Source of the DNA: Trichoplax sp. H2
Lineage: Eukaryota > Placozoa > Uniplacotomia > Trichoplacea
Direction: 5' to 3'
NCBI GenBank assembly: GCA_003344405.1
Contig: NOWV01000042.1
Span: 248,001 to 312,000 of the forward strand
Length of the DNA stretch: 64,000 nt
The notes beneath the pieces were generated by a model. It did no database searches. It was not told the origin of the DNA and saw only the letters and a program-made list of their open reading frames with translations. This document shows, piece after piece, positions 14,301 through 26,892 of the stretch. Numbering within the stretch: position 1 is the stretch's first letter; each line of letters starts with the position of its first letter. The translations under genes were made by a program, and so were the position numbers.

Positions 14301-16531
14301 TTTATGTCTTCGCTCCCTTGATCAGCCATATTTTACCGCGTCTTGTTTCAATAATATTACAGTACTTATTAATTAAAGCTTCTTAGATAAAATGATTTGA
14401 TTTTAAATGATCTTGCTTAAAAACTCCTACACAATATCTTCCTGTTCGATAGAATGCAGCAAAGCTACAGACTATTTATCACAACTTTTCTTTGCCAATC
14501 TCGTCCGTTACGAAGGAATAAAGTAATGGGTAGCAGATTTTGTAAGCGTATGCTATCAATTTTTACGAACTCAATAGCTTACGATTACTATACATCTGCA
14601 ATATATATAGAAATGATATATGGTATCTATGCGACTTTATGTATCATAATGTACACCATATAGATACAATAATAAGTACAGTACGGTACTCCCCTGTCTA
14701 TTGATTATATGATTTGGCCCAAATTCATGCAGTGGCGATATAATTTACAGTATAAACATTAAGGAAGACAAGATACACACTCCTATTTCAACGTAAGGAT
14801 TATTAACAAGCAAAGTTACCTTAGTAACAAGTTAATCGATAATAGGCAAAGCAAAGCATGGTGGCCATGGCAACTGTATATATTGAACGTTAATGCGCAG
14901 TGGCACATTTGCTCATTCATACTCTTACACAGTGCCCGGTCAGCTATCCTATATTATTCGTATATTTCTATCAATTTCTACTTCTTATGAAGATTGTATA
15001 ACTTTAGTTCTATTAGTTGGGAAAGTGTATAGCAATAGTAATCTATTCTTCATTGTTGCTATTATTTATATATTCATTTAATTAATTATTGTTTTATTCG
15101 AGGAATAATCAAAAATTATTTATCCGTCAGCAAACATAGTAAATTGTTGTATTACGGTAGATTTACGTTATAAATGATTAACTATATAATCTATCGCTGT
15201 ATAATGTAACAATATGCGTCTACTTATGACGAAGTATCGAGTAATGGCTTGTATTTAAGTCGCTTTAATTAAATATTGTCTGATTGTTTCAAGTCATATA
15301 TTGCTTTACGTTTGTAACGATAAGGTGCAGTGGCAAATAACTCCAGCTTTTTACATCAGATTAAACCACTTTCATGATACTTTGCTATCTATATGTTGGT
15401 ATTCTATCAAACACATTTGCATTAGGCTATTCAGACTAGAAATTAGTAAAATAATCCAACTAAAGCGTTGATAAGTAATAAACCTAGAATAATTTAAAAG
15501 AAAAACAAACCTGCTCTTCTCTGAATTAGATTGTCGGTAATTACATCATTTATTGATAAGCTTAACATAACGTAATAGTAATTTCGAGACACGAATGTAA
15601 AATATTAAATTTCACAAGTTATCTAGATAACAATCATTAGCTTATTTAAGTTGACTTCTAATAAACTCGATTCAAACAATAAAAGACAGACGAGTAATTT
15701 TATAGCGCCTCTGAATATCTTTCTGTTGTGATTGTTATTGACTCTTGATGCGTACATAATATTTAGTGATAATTTAAGAACTATCATTAACTGATAATTA
15801 CCAATTTAATATTAAATGAAACTACCGTACATCATGCTAGGATGATTTACATTGTATACAGTTATAGAACAGGTTGCTTTTTGCTGCTTACATATTTATT
15901 TATTATCTAAATTCTATTATTTAACGCATTCCTTAAAGATCGTACTATTGAATCATTCTGTTGTTTAAAGAAGTAAAACAGCAATTTTTTTCACAAAAAG
16001 GACGAGTATATTCTTCTCCTGACATAAAAACCCTTTATCCAGATTATAATTATTTTATATCATCTTATTTGTATCTTTGTTCCCTTTCTCCAGTAATACC
16101 GTATCGAAGGCATCGTCATGATGGCCCTGATTATCCTACAAAAAGATCAGAGATGTGATACCCGCTGAGTGTCTATAGATTTATTTATCTTAATTTTGAT
16201 CTTAACCAGTTAAGTATGAACAATTCTTACAAAATTTGGCCAAAAAAATAAAATTATCGCAATAATTATTCTTAGATGTAGTACATATTACCGCATCATT
16301 ATAATTAATTAATTGTAAAATGGACAAACCTTGAATGTTTGCTGATTTTTCTTGCCTCTTCCATTATTGAAGATTATTTCCTATTGCACGTATAGTATAA
16401 CAACACATATAAATGATTAGAGCTAACTATGTATTGAATGCTAGCAATTAATAAATTATGCTCATAGTTTCTATCGTTGAAATTTTTATTTTACAATAAC
16501 AAATTGCATGAACCTAAGTTAGTCGTTATAT
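11321..16531. other. Convergent intergenic region, no gene seen
   Basis: This 5.2 kb lies between the 3' ends of the TBC1D25-like (+) and ELAPOR (-) genes. It is strongly AT-rich, contains a short TA microsatellite near 13437-13467, and has only short open frames without family resemblance or paired splice sites. Confidence 0.6.
16485..16490 (-). terminator. Polyadenylation signal of ELAPOR
   Basis: TTTATT on the plus strand reads AATAAA on the minus strand, about 42 bases beyond the ELAPOR stop codon. Placement is as expected for a short 3' UTR; no cDNA evidence is available. Confidence 0.5.
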
Positions 16532-19500
16532 TTACGGTACCTCTTCGTCATCATCGTCGTCAATAACACACGTTTCTGGTGCAGGCATCTCGCTATCCTT
16601 GGTATTTAAGTTCTGTTGTAATTTAACATATCTGTGGGAAAGCCTACAAAAGAGTTAAGAGAAAGACAACAATTTAAATAAAACCCTATGTTAACGAAGC
16701 AAACTAATAGCTCATCTTGACGCTCACTTCCTATTCCTTAGATATAATCCAACTAAAGCAAGTATAAGGACCACAGCTGCGACAGCGACCAGAATGATAA
16801 TAATCTACGGACGAGGTTTAGATAAATTTATGGTTAATAGAGATATTTATAACTCATATTAAGTCAATTAAGCTTATACGCTGTGATACACAAAAAAGAA
16901 CCTTTGCGATATGCAACTGCAGCGTATCGAACTGTATTTACGTACTTTAAAGTCCTGAACAGCAGCTCCTATCGTTCTTTCCATAATAGTGCATTTCTGT
17001 TCTTTTTTTGGTGGCAGGCTGACGCCATCTCGGCATATCCTACGTGATAAATGCGGTTGATGTATATGTTACATATAAGATTTTAAACAATAAAAGAGAC
17101 TCCAATCATAAAACTTTAAATGTTACTTCTTTTACTGCAGTGAATATGAAGAAAACATAATAAGGCTTTATACTAACTTTGGCTGGTGCTTCCATACATA
17201 ATGTGTAGTTTTTGTACTATTCTGTAAAGGTAAAGGCAAAAATGTGATAGCATTAAAATACAGAAATAACATTGAATAGATATTATATGGTATGTATATC
17301 ATTTAAAAAATTTGTAAACAATGATACCAACGACTATAAAACTATTTTTAAGTCACTATTGTATGAAGGATTATTAGATAGAAGTCTAGATACAATAAAA
17401 ATTCTGATATAGGCCAGCGATTAACATGTGGGATAGTTGCTACTTATAAGTAACTAAAACCGGTGCATAAAAAATTTTGAATTTCTAGATAGCAGTCCAA
17501 ATACAATATCAATCCAGTAATGTCATGATTAACATACGTATGAAATTCTTACCTGGCATTTAGAATGAATTATAGTGTAATCCTTCTTCTGACAAATTGG
17601 GCAGGCATACTTAGTTCTCCATAAAAAGTTGAAGCTGCATTAAAATGCAATCATAATATCAATAAATCTATTACTTGACAATATTTAAGAAAAATCGATT
17701 GCAAGACATGAGAGCAATTAGATTAGGACGCACTTGCATCCATCGCATGTTCCGCTAGGGCATTTTGTCGGTAGTTTAATAATTCCCTATTGATATTTAA
17801 ATTGTGTTAAAAGGCATTACAATAATCGTAATAGACCCTAAGCTTCCAATTTATCAGCTTAATTAGATCTTAATTATAAACGCATAAGAATACAATTTTA
17901 ACTTACTGTGGAGCCTGCTGTGGCATCACATCGTAATGCAATCACAACTGATCGTCCTCTAGGGCATGCCCGAGTGGGACTAATTTGGATTGAAATAGGA
18001 AGATAGAACAAAATTAATTTTTCGCCTATTTCACTCTATAATTAATAAGATTGAAGTAGTATTGAACAGTTCTTTTCAGTAACTGAATATTTGTGTTACT
18101 TACGCATTATTCTTGAAGAAATAATGAATGTCCTTTACTCCACTAGATTTATCAGCTATGAAAATAACCGGGTTAAAATTAATTAAAGAGGGCATAAAAT
18201 TGATACGGTACTGGTGTAGATAAGGCTCTATATCCAACCTTTTTCTTCAAAACCTCGGAAACTAACGTTACCCAATATATTTTTAGAAGAAATGCCCGCT
18301 AAATAATTTCCCAATCTAACAAGAAGTACGAATTAGAATATTTACATTTTTATGCAAGCTAACTGTTGTAAATTTTCGTTACAAGTAACTTATAGTCGAA
18401 TCAAACGCAAATAAAGCGAGTAGATAGTCTTTTAACAGCAAAATCGACCATTAAGAGTTTATTTTTATCTGATACATTCCAAGCATAATTAATAACGAAT
18501 GCTAAGTAAATAACGGCAGCATTTCGTAAGTTGATAAATGCTACAAATACTCTACCAGATGCGATTTGCACTGGTGCTACAGCTAGAACAGAAGATTTTC
18601 AAGAAACGAATCTTACGAGATAGGTTGAGCAGCAATTTTCTTGTTGTCCTTCCAGTGTATAATGGTGCTGCGGCAAATGGAAGCGTCTAAGTAAGTTTCG
18701 CGATCCTACGTTAAAATTACGAAGAAATACAATCAGGTGGATGCTTTAGTTCACCATAGGTTAGTAAATTTAGTATAAAAGAATGAATAGCCTTCAATAC
18801 CCTATGAGAGCCCCTTATTGCCGCAGAAAAATTGGTGCGACAGGTTGATGTCTTTCCGCATATGGAGACATTGAAAACATGGTGATAGTTTGTTCCTTCG
18901 GCGGTAAATGAAGGACCGGTTTCAACTAATTGTGGGCTACAACGACAAATGCAGGATATTATATTGCAGCACAAACGTGTATATTGATCATTAAAGATTG
19001 TCAGAAGCATTTTCTTGCAACTTACGAAGATAATTTCGTAAAATCATATTGATCACCATTATCAGACTTATATTGGCAAGAATATGAACAGCGGACTGAA
19101 CCTTCCTCACTACAATACCCCAAAAATATTATAACTCATGAGCTTATCCTCTTCTTTTATGATATTTAATTAACTTAAAGGCTAACCTAAAAGTTCCAGG
19201 TCCACATTTTTCGCAAGCAGCAGCTCCAGATAGCTGATTATTTTTTAAATATGTATCTAATAATAACAGAACACACAGAAAATGTTATTAAAATATTATC
19301 CATGTTTGACAAAAAGAAAAATTAACCGCCAACAAGCTTACTTTTTGGACATTTAACACAGTTCTTAGTTGCATTATTGATATACTGGCCTTTCGGACAA
19401 GGTATACATCTATTTTGCGATTGATTTTGTAAATTAGCTTTTGTATAAGATTTTTATACATGATGTGTTAGGTATTCTAATTTACCTAGAGTCCTTAGTT

Positions 19501-22500
19501 CCAACTGGACATGCATTGCAACGGTAAGCTCCGCCATCTATAGTATTGGTGACATTGATGCTGTATATTATAACCCTAAAAAAGCAAATACAATAATATG
19601 GTATAAGGGTAGAGTAAAGTACTCACATCTGTTATTTATTTAATATTCTATCCGTATCAAAAGCAATGACTCCAACCAAAAACAGGTTGTAAGCTCCTAC
19701 ATCTCATTCAAAAAGATACCTATCATCTTTATTGCTATTATCGGCGTTGTTATCTCTAGAAAACTCCCAAATAAATCGGTTTACGTGAGGATCTGTGACG
19801 ATATAACTAAAATAGTGATTGAAATATTAATGAGTAGTTAGTTTTATCGACTTTTCTCGTCTATTTTATGGCTGTAATATTCAAGATGAATCGATTCGAG
19901 TCTTGAATAGGTCGAAGAAATTAAGCAGTACGAAGCTCTTAAAAACTCTTTGCAGTAGCATGATTTGTTAATTAGTGAACTTCATCTAAATTATCGAATA
20001 ATTTGCTTAAATAAAATTTTGATAAACAACGATTAGCTAGATATCATTAGTATAAATGTAAACTTCCAAATTAAATATTGTTCATGTCCTATTAAAATAC
20101 CTGTAAGTTTGTTTACTCTGAGCTCCATGCCAACTAGAAAGTTCTCCATTAAAGTGATGTTTACCAGCCTATAAGAATGCAATTAGATTAATATATCGTA
20201 AGTCCTGATTTTCTGTATCATTAATGCCTAAAAATTGCTCGAGTTGTGTAGTAATATTTCAGTTATGCTATTTACCATGTATAACGATAATTTGCATGAT
20301 CCTTGGCATCTTGTTTCAAAGACAAAGGTAAGTTTACCGAATTCTCCTTGTTTTAAGCCGCTGTTGACTTCCGGCTCGGCAAATCCTTTAACTTTTAGAA
20401 CCAGTTCTAGATAGGTATCACCATCATGCCCAACACCACTATCAATGTAGGTATTACGTAAACGCCAGCCATCCATGGTGGCACAACCTTGAGCTGTTAA
20501 CATCATATCATAAGTATCATTTAAGCTAAGTTTATGTTTTGCAACTGGTATTTCTTAATTAAGTTCAGATCTATTTTGCTATGCTATTCCAATTTATTAG
20601 TTATCAACGCTATCATAGACTAATCAAGAACTTAGTACAGTTTTTAGATAGCAGATAAATTATTGACACTTATGCTTGAAATGGATAGCTTACTGTAAGG
20701 TGATACACATGAAAGTGTCACATTGGATGGTAAAGCCGACCACCATTGATAGTAATGGCCACGAATAGCTGATGTGGATGGTGGACAAGGGGAACAACCT
20801 TATTTCATCAAAAATTTTACTTAGTATGAGACCGAAATTTATCCTTTAATGAAAATATTACGTATGAATCAGATTTTAATAGTCTCTTTGATTACCACTT
20901 TCACCATCTCCATATTGATTTGCAGGACAAATTTCACAATGGTTGCCTTTCAGGAATGTTCCTGGATTACATAGTTGACACTTTATTTTTTCCCCTGAAG
21001 CTGGCAATGTAACAGCGCCTTTCAAATCTTCACGGCATAGCTTAGGTTCGTTCCACTTGTACATTTTTTGAGTCTATAAAAAATACAAAATGTGGAGAAT
21101 CAGTTCCTCTTATTTGGACTATCTTCAAATGTAGATATTTTATATACTGTATATCATTCATTTGTATCGAACCTGTTTATTGCCATCGCATACTGTAAAA
21201 GTTTCAAAATAATCCTCTTCTTTACAGGCTGGCCTCTTCGCACATTTTGTGGCTCCTCTTTCAGCATATTCGCTTTTGCTGTCACAACTGCTACACTTAG
21301 TTGTATTTCCTTCAGAGTAAGTGTTGTCTGGGCAGAGTAAGCAATAAGAAGCACCCTCCCCGCTGTAGGTACCAGCCGGACAAGACATACACTCATACGT
21401 ATATGGCACCCCTATTTATGCAATGGACGAAATTAACATCGATACTAGCAGCTGCCACAGCGATCACGATTTCAGTGGATTACCTGTAATCTTGACGTAT
21501 CTTATGTAAACCGGAGGAACTTTAGTCTTTTCAGTAACATAGTATACAATACCTGTATCCCAAATTATAACAGATCTTCCTGCTGGAAGAGGAAGCTATC
21601 AAAAATAGATAAAAATTATTTTCTGATGAGAATCGAAGCAATCTCAAAATAATTTCTGGCTACATTCCTGTAGTGAATAATGCCGTAGAGTGGCAGTGAA
21701 CATCAGATATTTTACATAATTTCAGGTATTCATATTGATGTCTAACCGTTTTCTTCTTCCAAACATTACCAGTCTTTGTAATGTACGCTCGTTCAGTATT
21801 TTTAGATTTTAAGCATTTTTCACTACTTTTAGTCTAGAAAACGACAGGTAAAAACTGTTTATCACAGTTGTTTTATTAGATATCATGGCATAATTAGACT
21901 TACCTCGACAACAAGCGTAACTCTATCATCTTCTATCTTGTATTCAAATTCGACGCTGCCAGCTTCTATTAACTATTGATGTTGAAATTAATAATTTATT
22001 ATTACACCATTTTTATATAAAACAAGAAGGGAAAGAGCGAAATATTTGATTTAATATTCATTAGGAGTCAAATTATACTCTTAAACGATCGATAAGATAT
22101 TTACTAAGTAAAAAAAGATGTAAATTATCATAGCGTAAATCCTTACATCAACTGAATAAGTTAGCATAGAATAGCAAGAGCGAGAAGCAGCAGATATGAT
22201 ATAGCCTCCACCGGTTACCCAATTAGCCCTGTAATCGAGAAGCAAAACAAGACAGATCAATTTTTTCATTTCTAACCTAAATTGCTAGCAGCTTTGTACT
22301 TTTACGGATAAATGGAGTTTAAATCAAGCAATTAATATTACTTAGTGCAGTTTCTGATGCTGTTGCTGTCTCCAGTATCATAATGGTTGGCGTATCCACT
22401 AGATTCCCATCCTGGTAAGAGTTGATCCCATTTTTGAAAGGTCATAGTATTGCCGTTACTGTATGTACCACCTGGACAGCCATGACAGCTTTGATCGCCA

Positions 22501-24666
22501 TTTATGTCCATATATTGACCGGGATTACAATGGAAATCTAACATATTATTTAAAAGCAATTACTCTACTTACTACAGGTATTATGATTAATGTTTCATGT
22601 GATCGATTGCAAAATAAAGTGAAAATACAATAACAAAACTATAAAATATGAGGATATCTTTGATAACTATCAATCAATACTTTCTTTTATTCAAATCATT
22701 CTTCAATTGTAAGATAAACTTAAATTGAAACATTACCGCATTTTCGGCCAAGAACTGGAAGAGGCACTGCTCCGGAACTGCAGTTTTTCCCTTCCTTCGG
22801 GATAGCAACGCGCCAGCGATTACCTGCGCCATCACATGACGTATACTGATAATCAAAGTCATCCTATAGTGGACGGCAAGGAAAAAATGTTAATCATGTT
22901 TTTAAATTTATGAATTTAAGGCATAGAATACGATTAAACTTGGCCGACATAGTAACCAAAGATTTTGCATATCGATCACATTTTGGTTTAGAGATAAAAT
23001 ATTAAATAAACGACGACAGAATAAAGCAGACGTATCACTTTGTAAATTAACGAAAAATTCAAAGTGTACTGTACTTAATAGAGAATTATTGCGGAATAAA
23101 GGTTTTACAGCATAATATATTATTGGACTAGAACTTATTGATAATATTAGGGGATGACATCATTTCTAATTAAGTAATCGTATTATTTTGAATTTGCTAT
23201 GGAATAAAGATCTTCTACCGTAATATAATTATTTGACTAGCAAGTAGAGTTTAACATTGCGAAGATGATATCATTTCTAGTTTACCGATCGTATAAGTTT
23301 GTACGAAGTATCAGTAGGTTAAAAATGCTACTCGTATCGCATACATGCTGCACGATTTGTTATAACATTAAGATTAATCAACTACAAAAAGTACGTTATT
23401 AATGATAAGTATAAATGCAGTGCTTTTATAGAATGAGCAATAATACGTGACGTGATTTGTGAGTATAGTAGCAGTACTATTAATTCAGGCTAATTCTTTA
23501 CATGTTGCACTTGCTGCGAAATCTATCGATAAAAATCTAAAATATCGAAACTTTTAGCTTCATCACAATCAAATGATCAACTTTCATGCTTTTTATGCTG
23601 GATTTCTGGCTTTTACTGACAAAGTGATCATTTATTTTCATAAATATTTTTGTAAACATAATGAGAATAAAGCTACTCGCTAAGTGCACGTGTTATGATC
23701 TGTAGCACTATAACAGCTATCACTTTGCAAATCAATTTAATTTTTGACGAAAAAAGGAAGACTTTCATGCGTCTAGCCATATACTTAGAAGATTGACGTT
23801 ACTTTACTGTAATTATGCTAAAAAAAAGTCTAAATTTGAAATTCACCTTGATATACGGAAGTAAGATAGCATATTTTTATGATAAACTTTAAAATTTAAG
23901 AGGAAAGATATCAGCAAGTAATGTATTATTGTACTTAAAACTATGATTAACTAAAGAATTGCAAATTTCGAAATCAATGGCCTCCAACTCTCATAAATGA
24001 GCGTAAATGATGGTTAATTTGCAAGGCGTAAGAAAACTCTATTCTACTAGCCTATTCAATAAGATTTTCATAAAATCCAAACTAAGAAAACTAAACATTA
24101 ATGTGAGTGTCTATTATAACAAGACATGAAAAATAATGACCTAGACGGCGTTAGTATGGTAACAGTTACTATTACTATTATATAGTAAATTCGATATACG
24201 CTCCTATACCTTATTCTTTTTCAAATTAAATTTCATCTAAGCATCAGCATCAATTTGATTTCGAAACTGGTTTTGATAACAAAGGTAATCAACTACGTTT
24301 GGTTGCTATTGAGCTTTCTTAAATTCTGTATGAAATAATTTCTAGCTACTCAACAAGGTATTCAATGTGTAATTTTTCATATTTTACTAACAGTTTAAAC
24401 TATTATTGTTCATAATACATTAACAATGAAGACAGCTTTAGTTACTTTGGTCTCAAACTCTTTAAAATGTATAATAGGATATAACAGCGCGCAACAACGA
24501 TACTCAATTTATTCTGTATTTTGAATATATCCTTTAGCTTTTCATATTCTTGTAAACTTATTTCTATCGAAAGATTTACCTTTGAACAACTCTCTCCGGA
24601 TGTTAGATGGAGGATATTTAGGACTGATACAAGTAGAACCAGTATTCTGAACTTGACTTTGTTCAT
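16532..24666 (-). CDS. ELAPOR: ELAPOR1/2 (KIAA1324/KIAA1324L) orthologue, complete
   Basis: Type I membrane protein of endosomes, lysosomes and trans-Golgi; the human members are linked to autophagy and cell survival. I joined 28 exons, all in phase, 971 codons plus stop (human ELAPOR1 1013 aa). Exons, 5' to 3' on the minus strand: 24666-24580, 22863-22737, 22537-22342, 22228-22147, 21972-21904, 21833-21747, 21595-21484, 21411-21173, 21073-20896, 20798-20694, 20553-20276, 20168-20101, 19806-19720, 19575-19486, 19409-19342, 19256-19187, 19109-19026, 18936-18801, 18705-18617, 18315-18239, 18155-18104, 17979-17907, 17786-17734, 17634-17553, 17221-17178, 17039-16946, 16804-16728, 16643-16532. Seen: signal peptide (about residues 1-24), YTSCDGAGNRWRVA, cysteine-rich CxxCxxGTY modules, RPACKEEDYF, MYKWNEPKLC, a mannose-6-phosphate-receptor-like part (GPSFTAEGTNYHH, CGK), CDGCNFNFLW, one membrane segment near residues 911-932, and a 36-residue tail with YVKL, matching the human YSKL sorting motif, and an acidic end. 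Weakest junctions: 19409 and 18315. Confidence 0.95.
22864..24579 (-). other. ELAPOR intron 1 (1.7 kb)
   Basis: By far the longest intron of the gene; most others are 60-300 bases. It separates the signal-peptide exon from the mature protein, the usual position for regulatory sequence, but I see no recognisable element in it. Confidence 0.6.
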
Positions 24667-26892
24667 ATTAGATTGCTTTTAGTGTTCGTTTTCTTGCAAG
24701 AAGGCGCAAATTACTGTAAATAGGTAACGATAAAAATTACATTTAAAAGCAGTCTATAACGTTATCCATTTAGCTTGGTAAGACGATATAAAAGAGAAAT
24801 AAAAGAGAATTAATTTTGATCTTCTATATCGCAACTTGATTAATATTTCAACTCGAGAAATGCGTCAAAAACTTTTTCTCATACCAAATAATATCAGCAG
24901 ATTATCCCAAAGCGGATAAATTCAAGCGATGGGAAAGAGTAGAGCCGATTGAAGAATATTTTGGCAGGATTCGTTCACAGTTCTAAGTGATTTTAGAGTA
25001 ATCAATCTCTTAATACTTATTACTGATATTACGTGATGTGCTTATGCAAGCTGGCGTTAATATAATGTGCTGGAGAAGTCGACGAATACGTAGTCCTGTC
25101 TTCGTCACAATGGTAACGCGGCTCATTACGGCTGCGCATTACGTCACTTTTTTCTTTATTCTGAATAAACAAGATCGGATTAAGGTTTACCGAAAGAGTT
25201 TTAACTGATAGAAACTACTAGAAAGTAGAATAAAAACTTCTGCTGTCTATTAGTTGAGGTTAATATCTACAATAATACAACTAATAAAATAATAATGTAG
25301 TTAATACTAACCAGTGATTGCTGCATCTAGTAACGACTACTAAAAAAACACATATTTTATTGAGTTGTCTTGGTACGTTGTGGAGTATATATATAATGAG
25401 GAGTGCAGTATAACTATCTACCAGTATTTACGTGTCTAGACTTCTTCTTCCAAACTCATAATAATATAGGATCTACTACAGAGATCTTGATGTGGTATCG
25501 TTGAAATTCTTAGGGATTTGGCGGAACACTGAAATGCGTATCGAAATCCTAGTCTTTAATAAGTTAAAGTAAACGTTGAGCCATAAGCAACTGTAATGTA
25601 CTGCAGAGGGTGCAACTTTAGTGATATCGTCGTTATGTGATATTAATGATTTCTGTAAAAATTAGATCGACTGTAAGGTGTAATGAATTAGTTTTTAAAG
25701 TAAACATAAGAAGCGAAATCTTATTTGCTAAATGGACGATACACTCACTATTGTAAATGTAGTAGGCTTATCTTAATAGTAATCTATAATTCAAATCAAA
25801 GTTTTTATCAAGCTTTGTGGACTTCTACGGATGCAAAATTTCCGAAAATCGTACCGGACCATAATATACGCTTATGATTTTAAAAATTATTAATAAATTC
25901 TAGTGATCAAGTTTATGGCTTACACATTCTCGAGTCCTATTCGTTGTCATGCTTTGAAGGATAATAATTATTATTACTCGTATATACTGTAGTCTACCAG
26001 AGTTCAACGGTTTGCAGTATTTATAAGGTTAGTGAAAATTCAAGCTTCAGAACTATTATTTATGTTTTCTTGTGAACAGCTTAGTAGCAAGGTACGTCTT
26101 CCAGGAACGGTACAAGAATATTCAAATATCCAACTCTTAATTTGACTTTAGTTATTTATTTAATATAAAAATAACAAAATCTTTTAATTAATTATCAGGT
26201 ATTTTAATTGGTATAGTTTTTACAATTATTTATTCATTCATGAAGATATAAATACAATGTTAGGCCCATCTGGAAAATAGTGCAGTATATACGCGTATTA
26301 TATACTGTATACCCTGTACATTACACAGTACTCGTATATTATACTTTGGATCGACAAGGAAATTAGGAGCATTTAATTCTAATAATGCACGTTGAAAGAA
26401 CATAGCCTTCCTGAAAACACATGATAACATTGTCAATGTAAAATTGTCAATTTCTTTAACACACAATCGAAAGTTGCGTTAAACTATGAATATTATAAGG
26501 TATGACTGATGTTTATAAAGTAAAGTGAATTTATGTTGAGCTGGTACAGCACGTCTGGGAATTGAGAATTTCCTTCTAGCTAAGATTTTGAAGCTTAGAG
26601 TCAAAAGAAAATACTTAAGTACTCTCTGATGAGTCTAAACTAATAAAAAGATATTATAGAATAATCTAATCATTAACAAAATGTTACATTAAGATGCTTA
26701 AGCATTAGAAATTGCAGCAAGATCAGTAGAAATGATTAAATTATTTATATTGGTCTTTTCAATTTACAATATAAAAAGGAGTGCTATACTTAGTTATCAT
26801 TATTTGACAAATATATAATTAGAAGAACAAAAGAGTGACATAAGCTGGAGACTTGGTCCATTAAGAATTTGCAGCGAAGTGCACGTAAAAAC
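24667..26892. other. Intergenic region upstream of ELAPOR
   Basis: Sequence between the ELAPOR start and the ZC3HC1 3' end, both genes being on the minus strand. Only short open frames are present, none recognised. The ELAPOR promoter should lie just above 24667, but no specific motif stands out. Confidence 0.5.

Noticed and set aside
18556-18576. A 21-base micro-exon of ELAPOR
   Set aside because: It has AG and GT borders but its phase does not lead into the next exon; joining 18617 directly to 18315 is in phase and matches human sequence.
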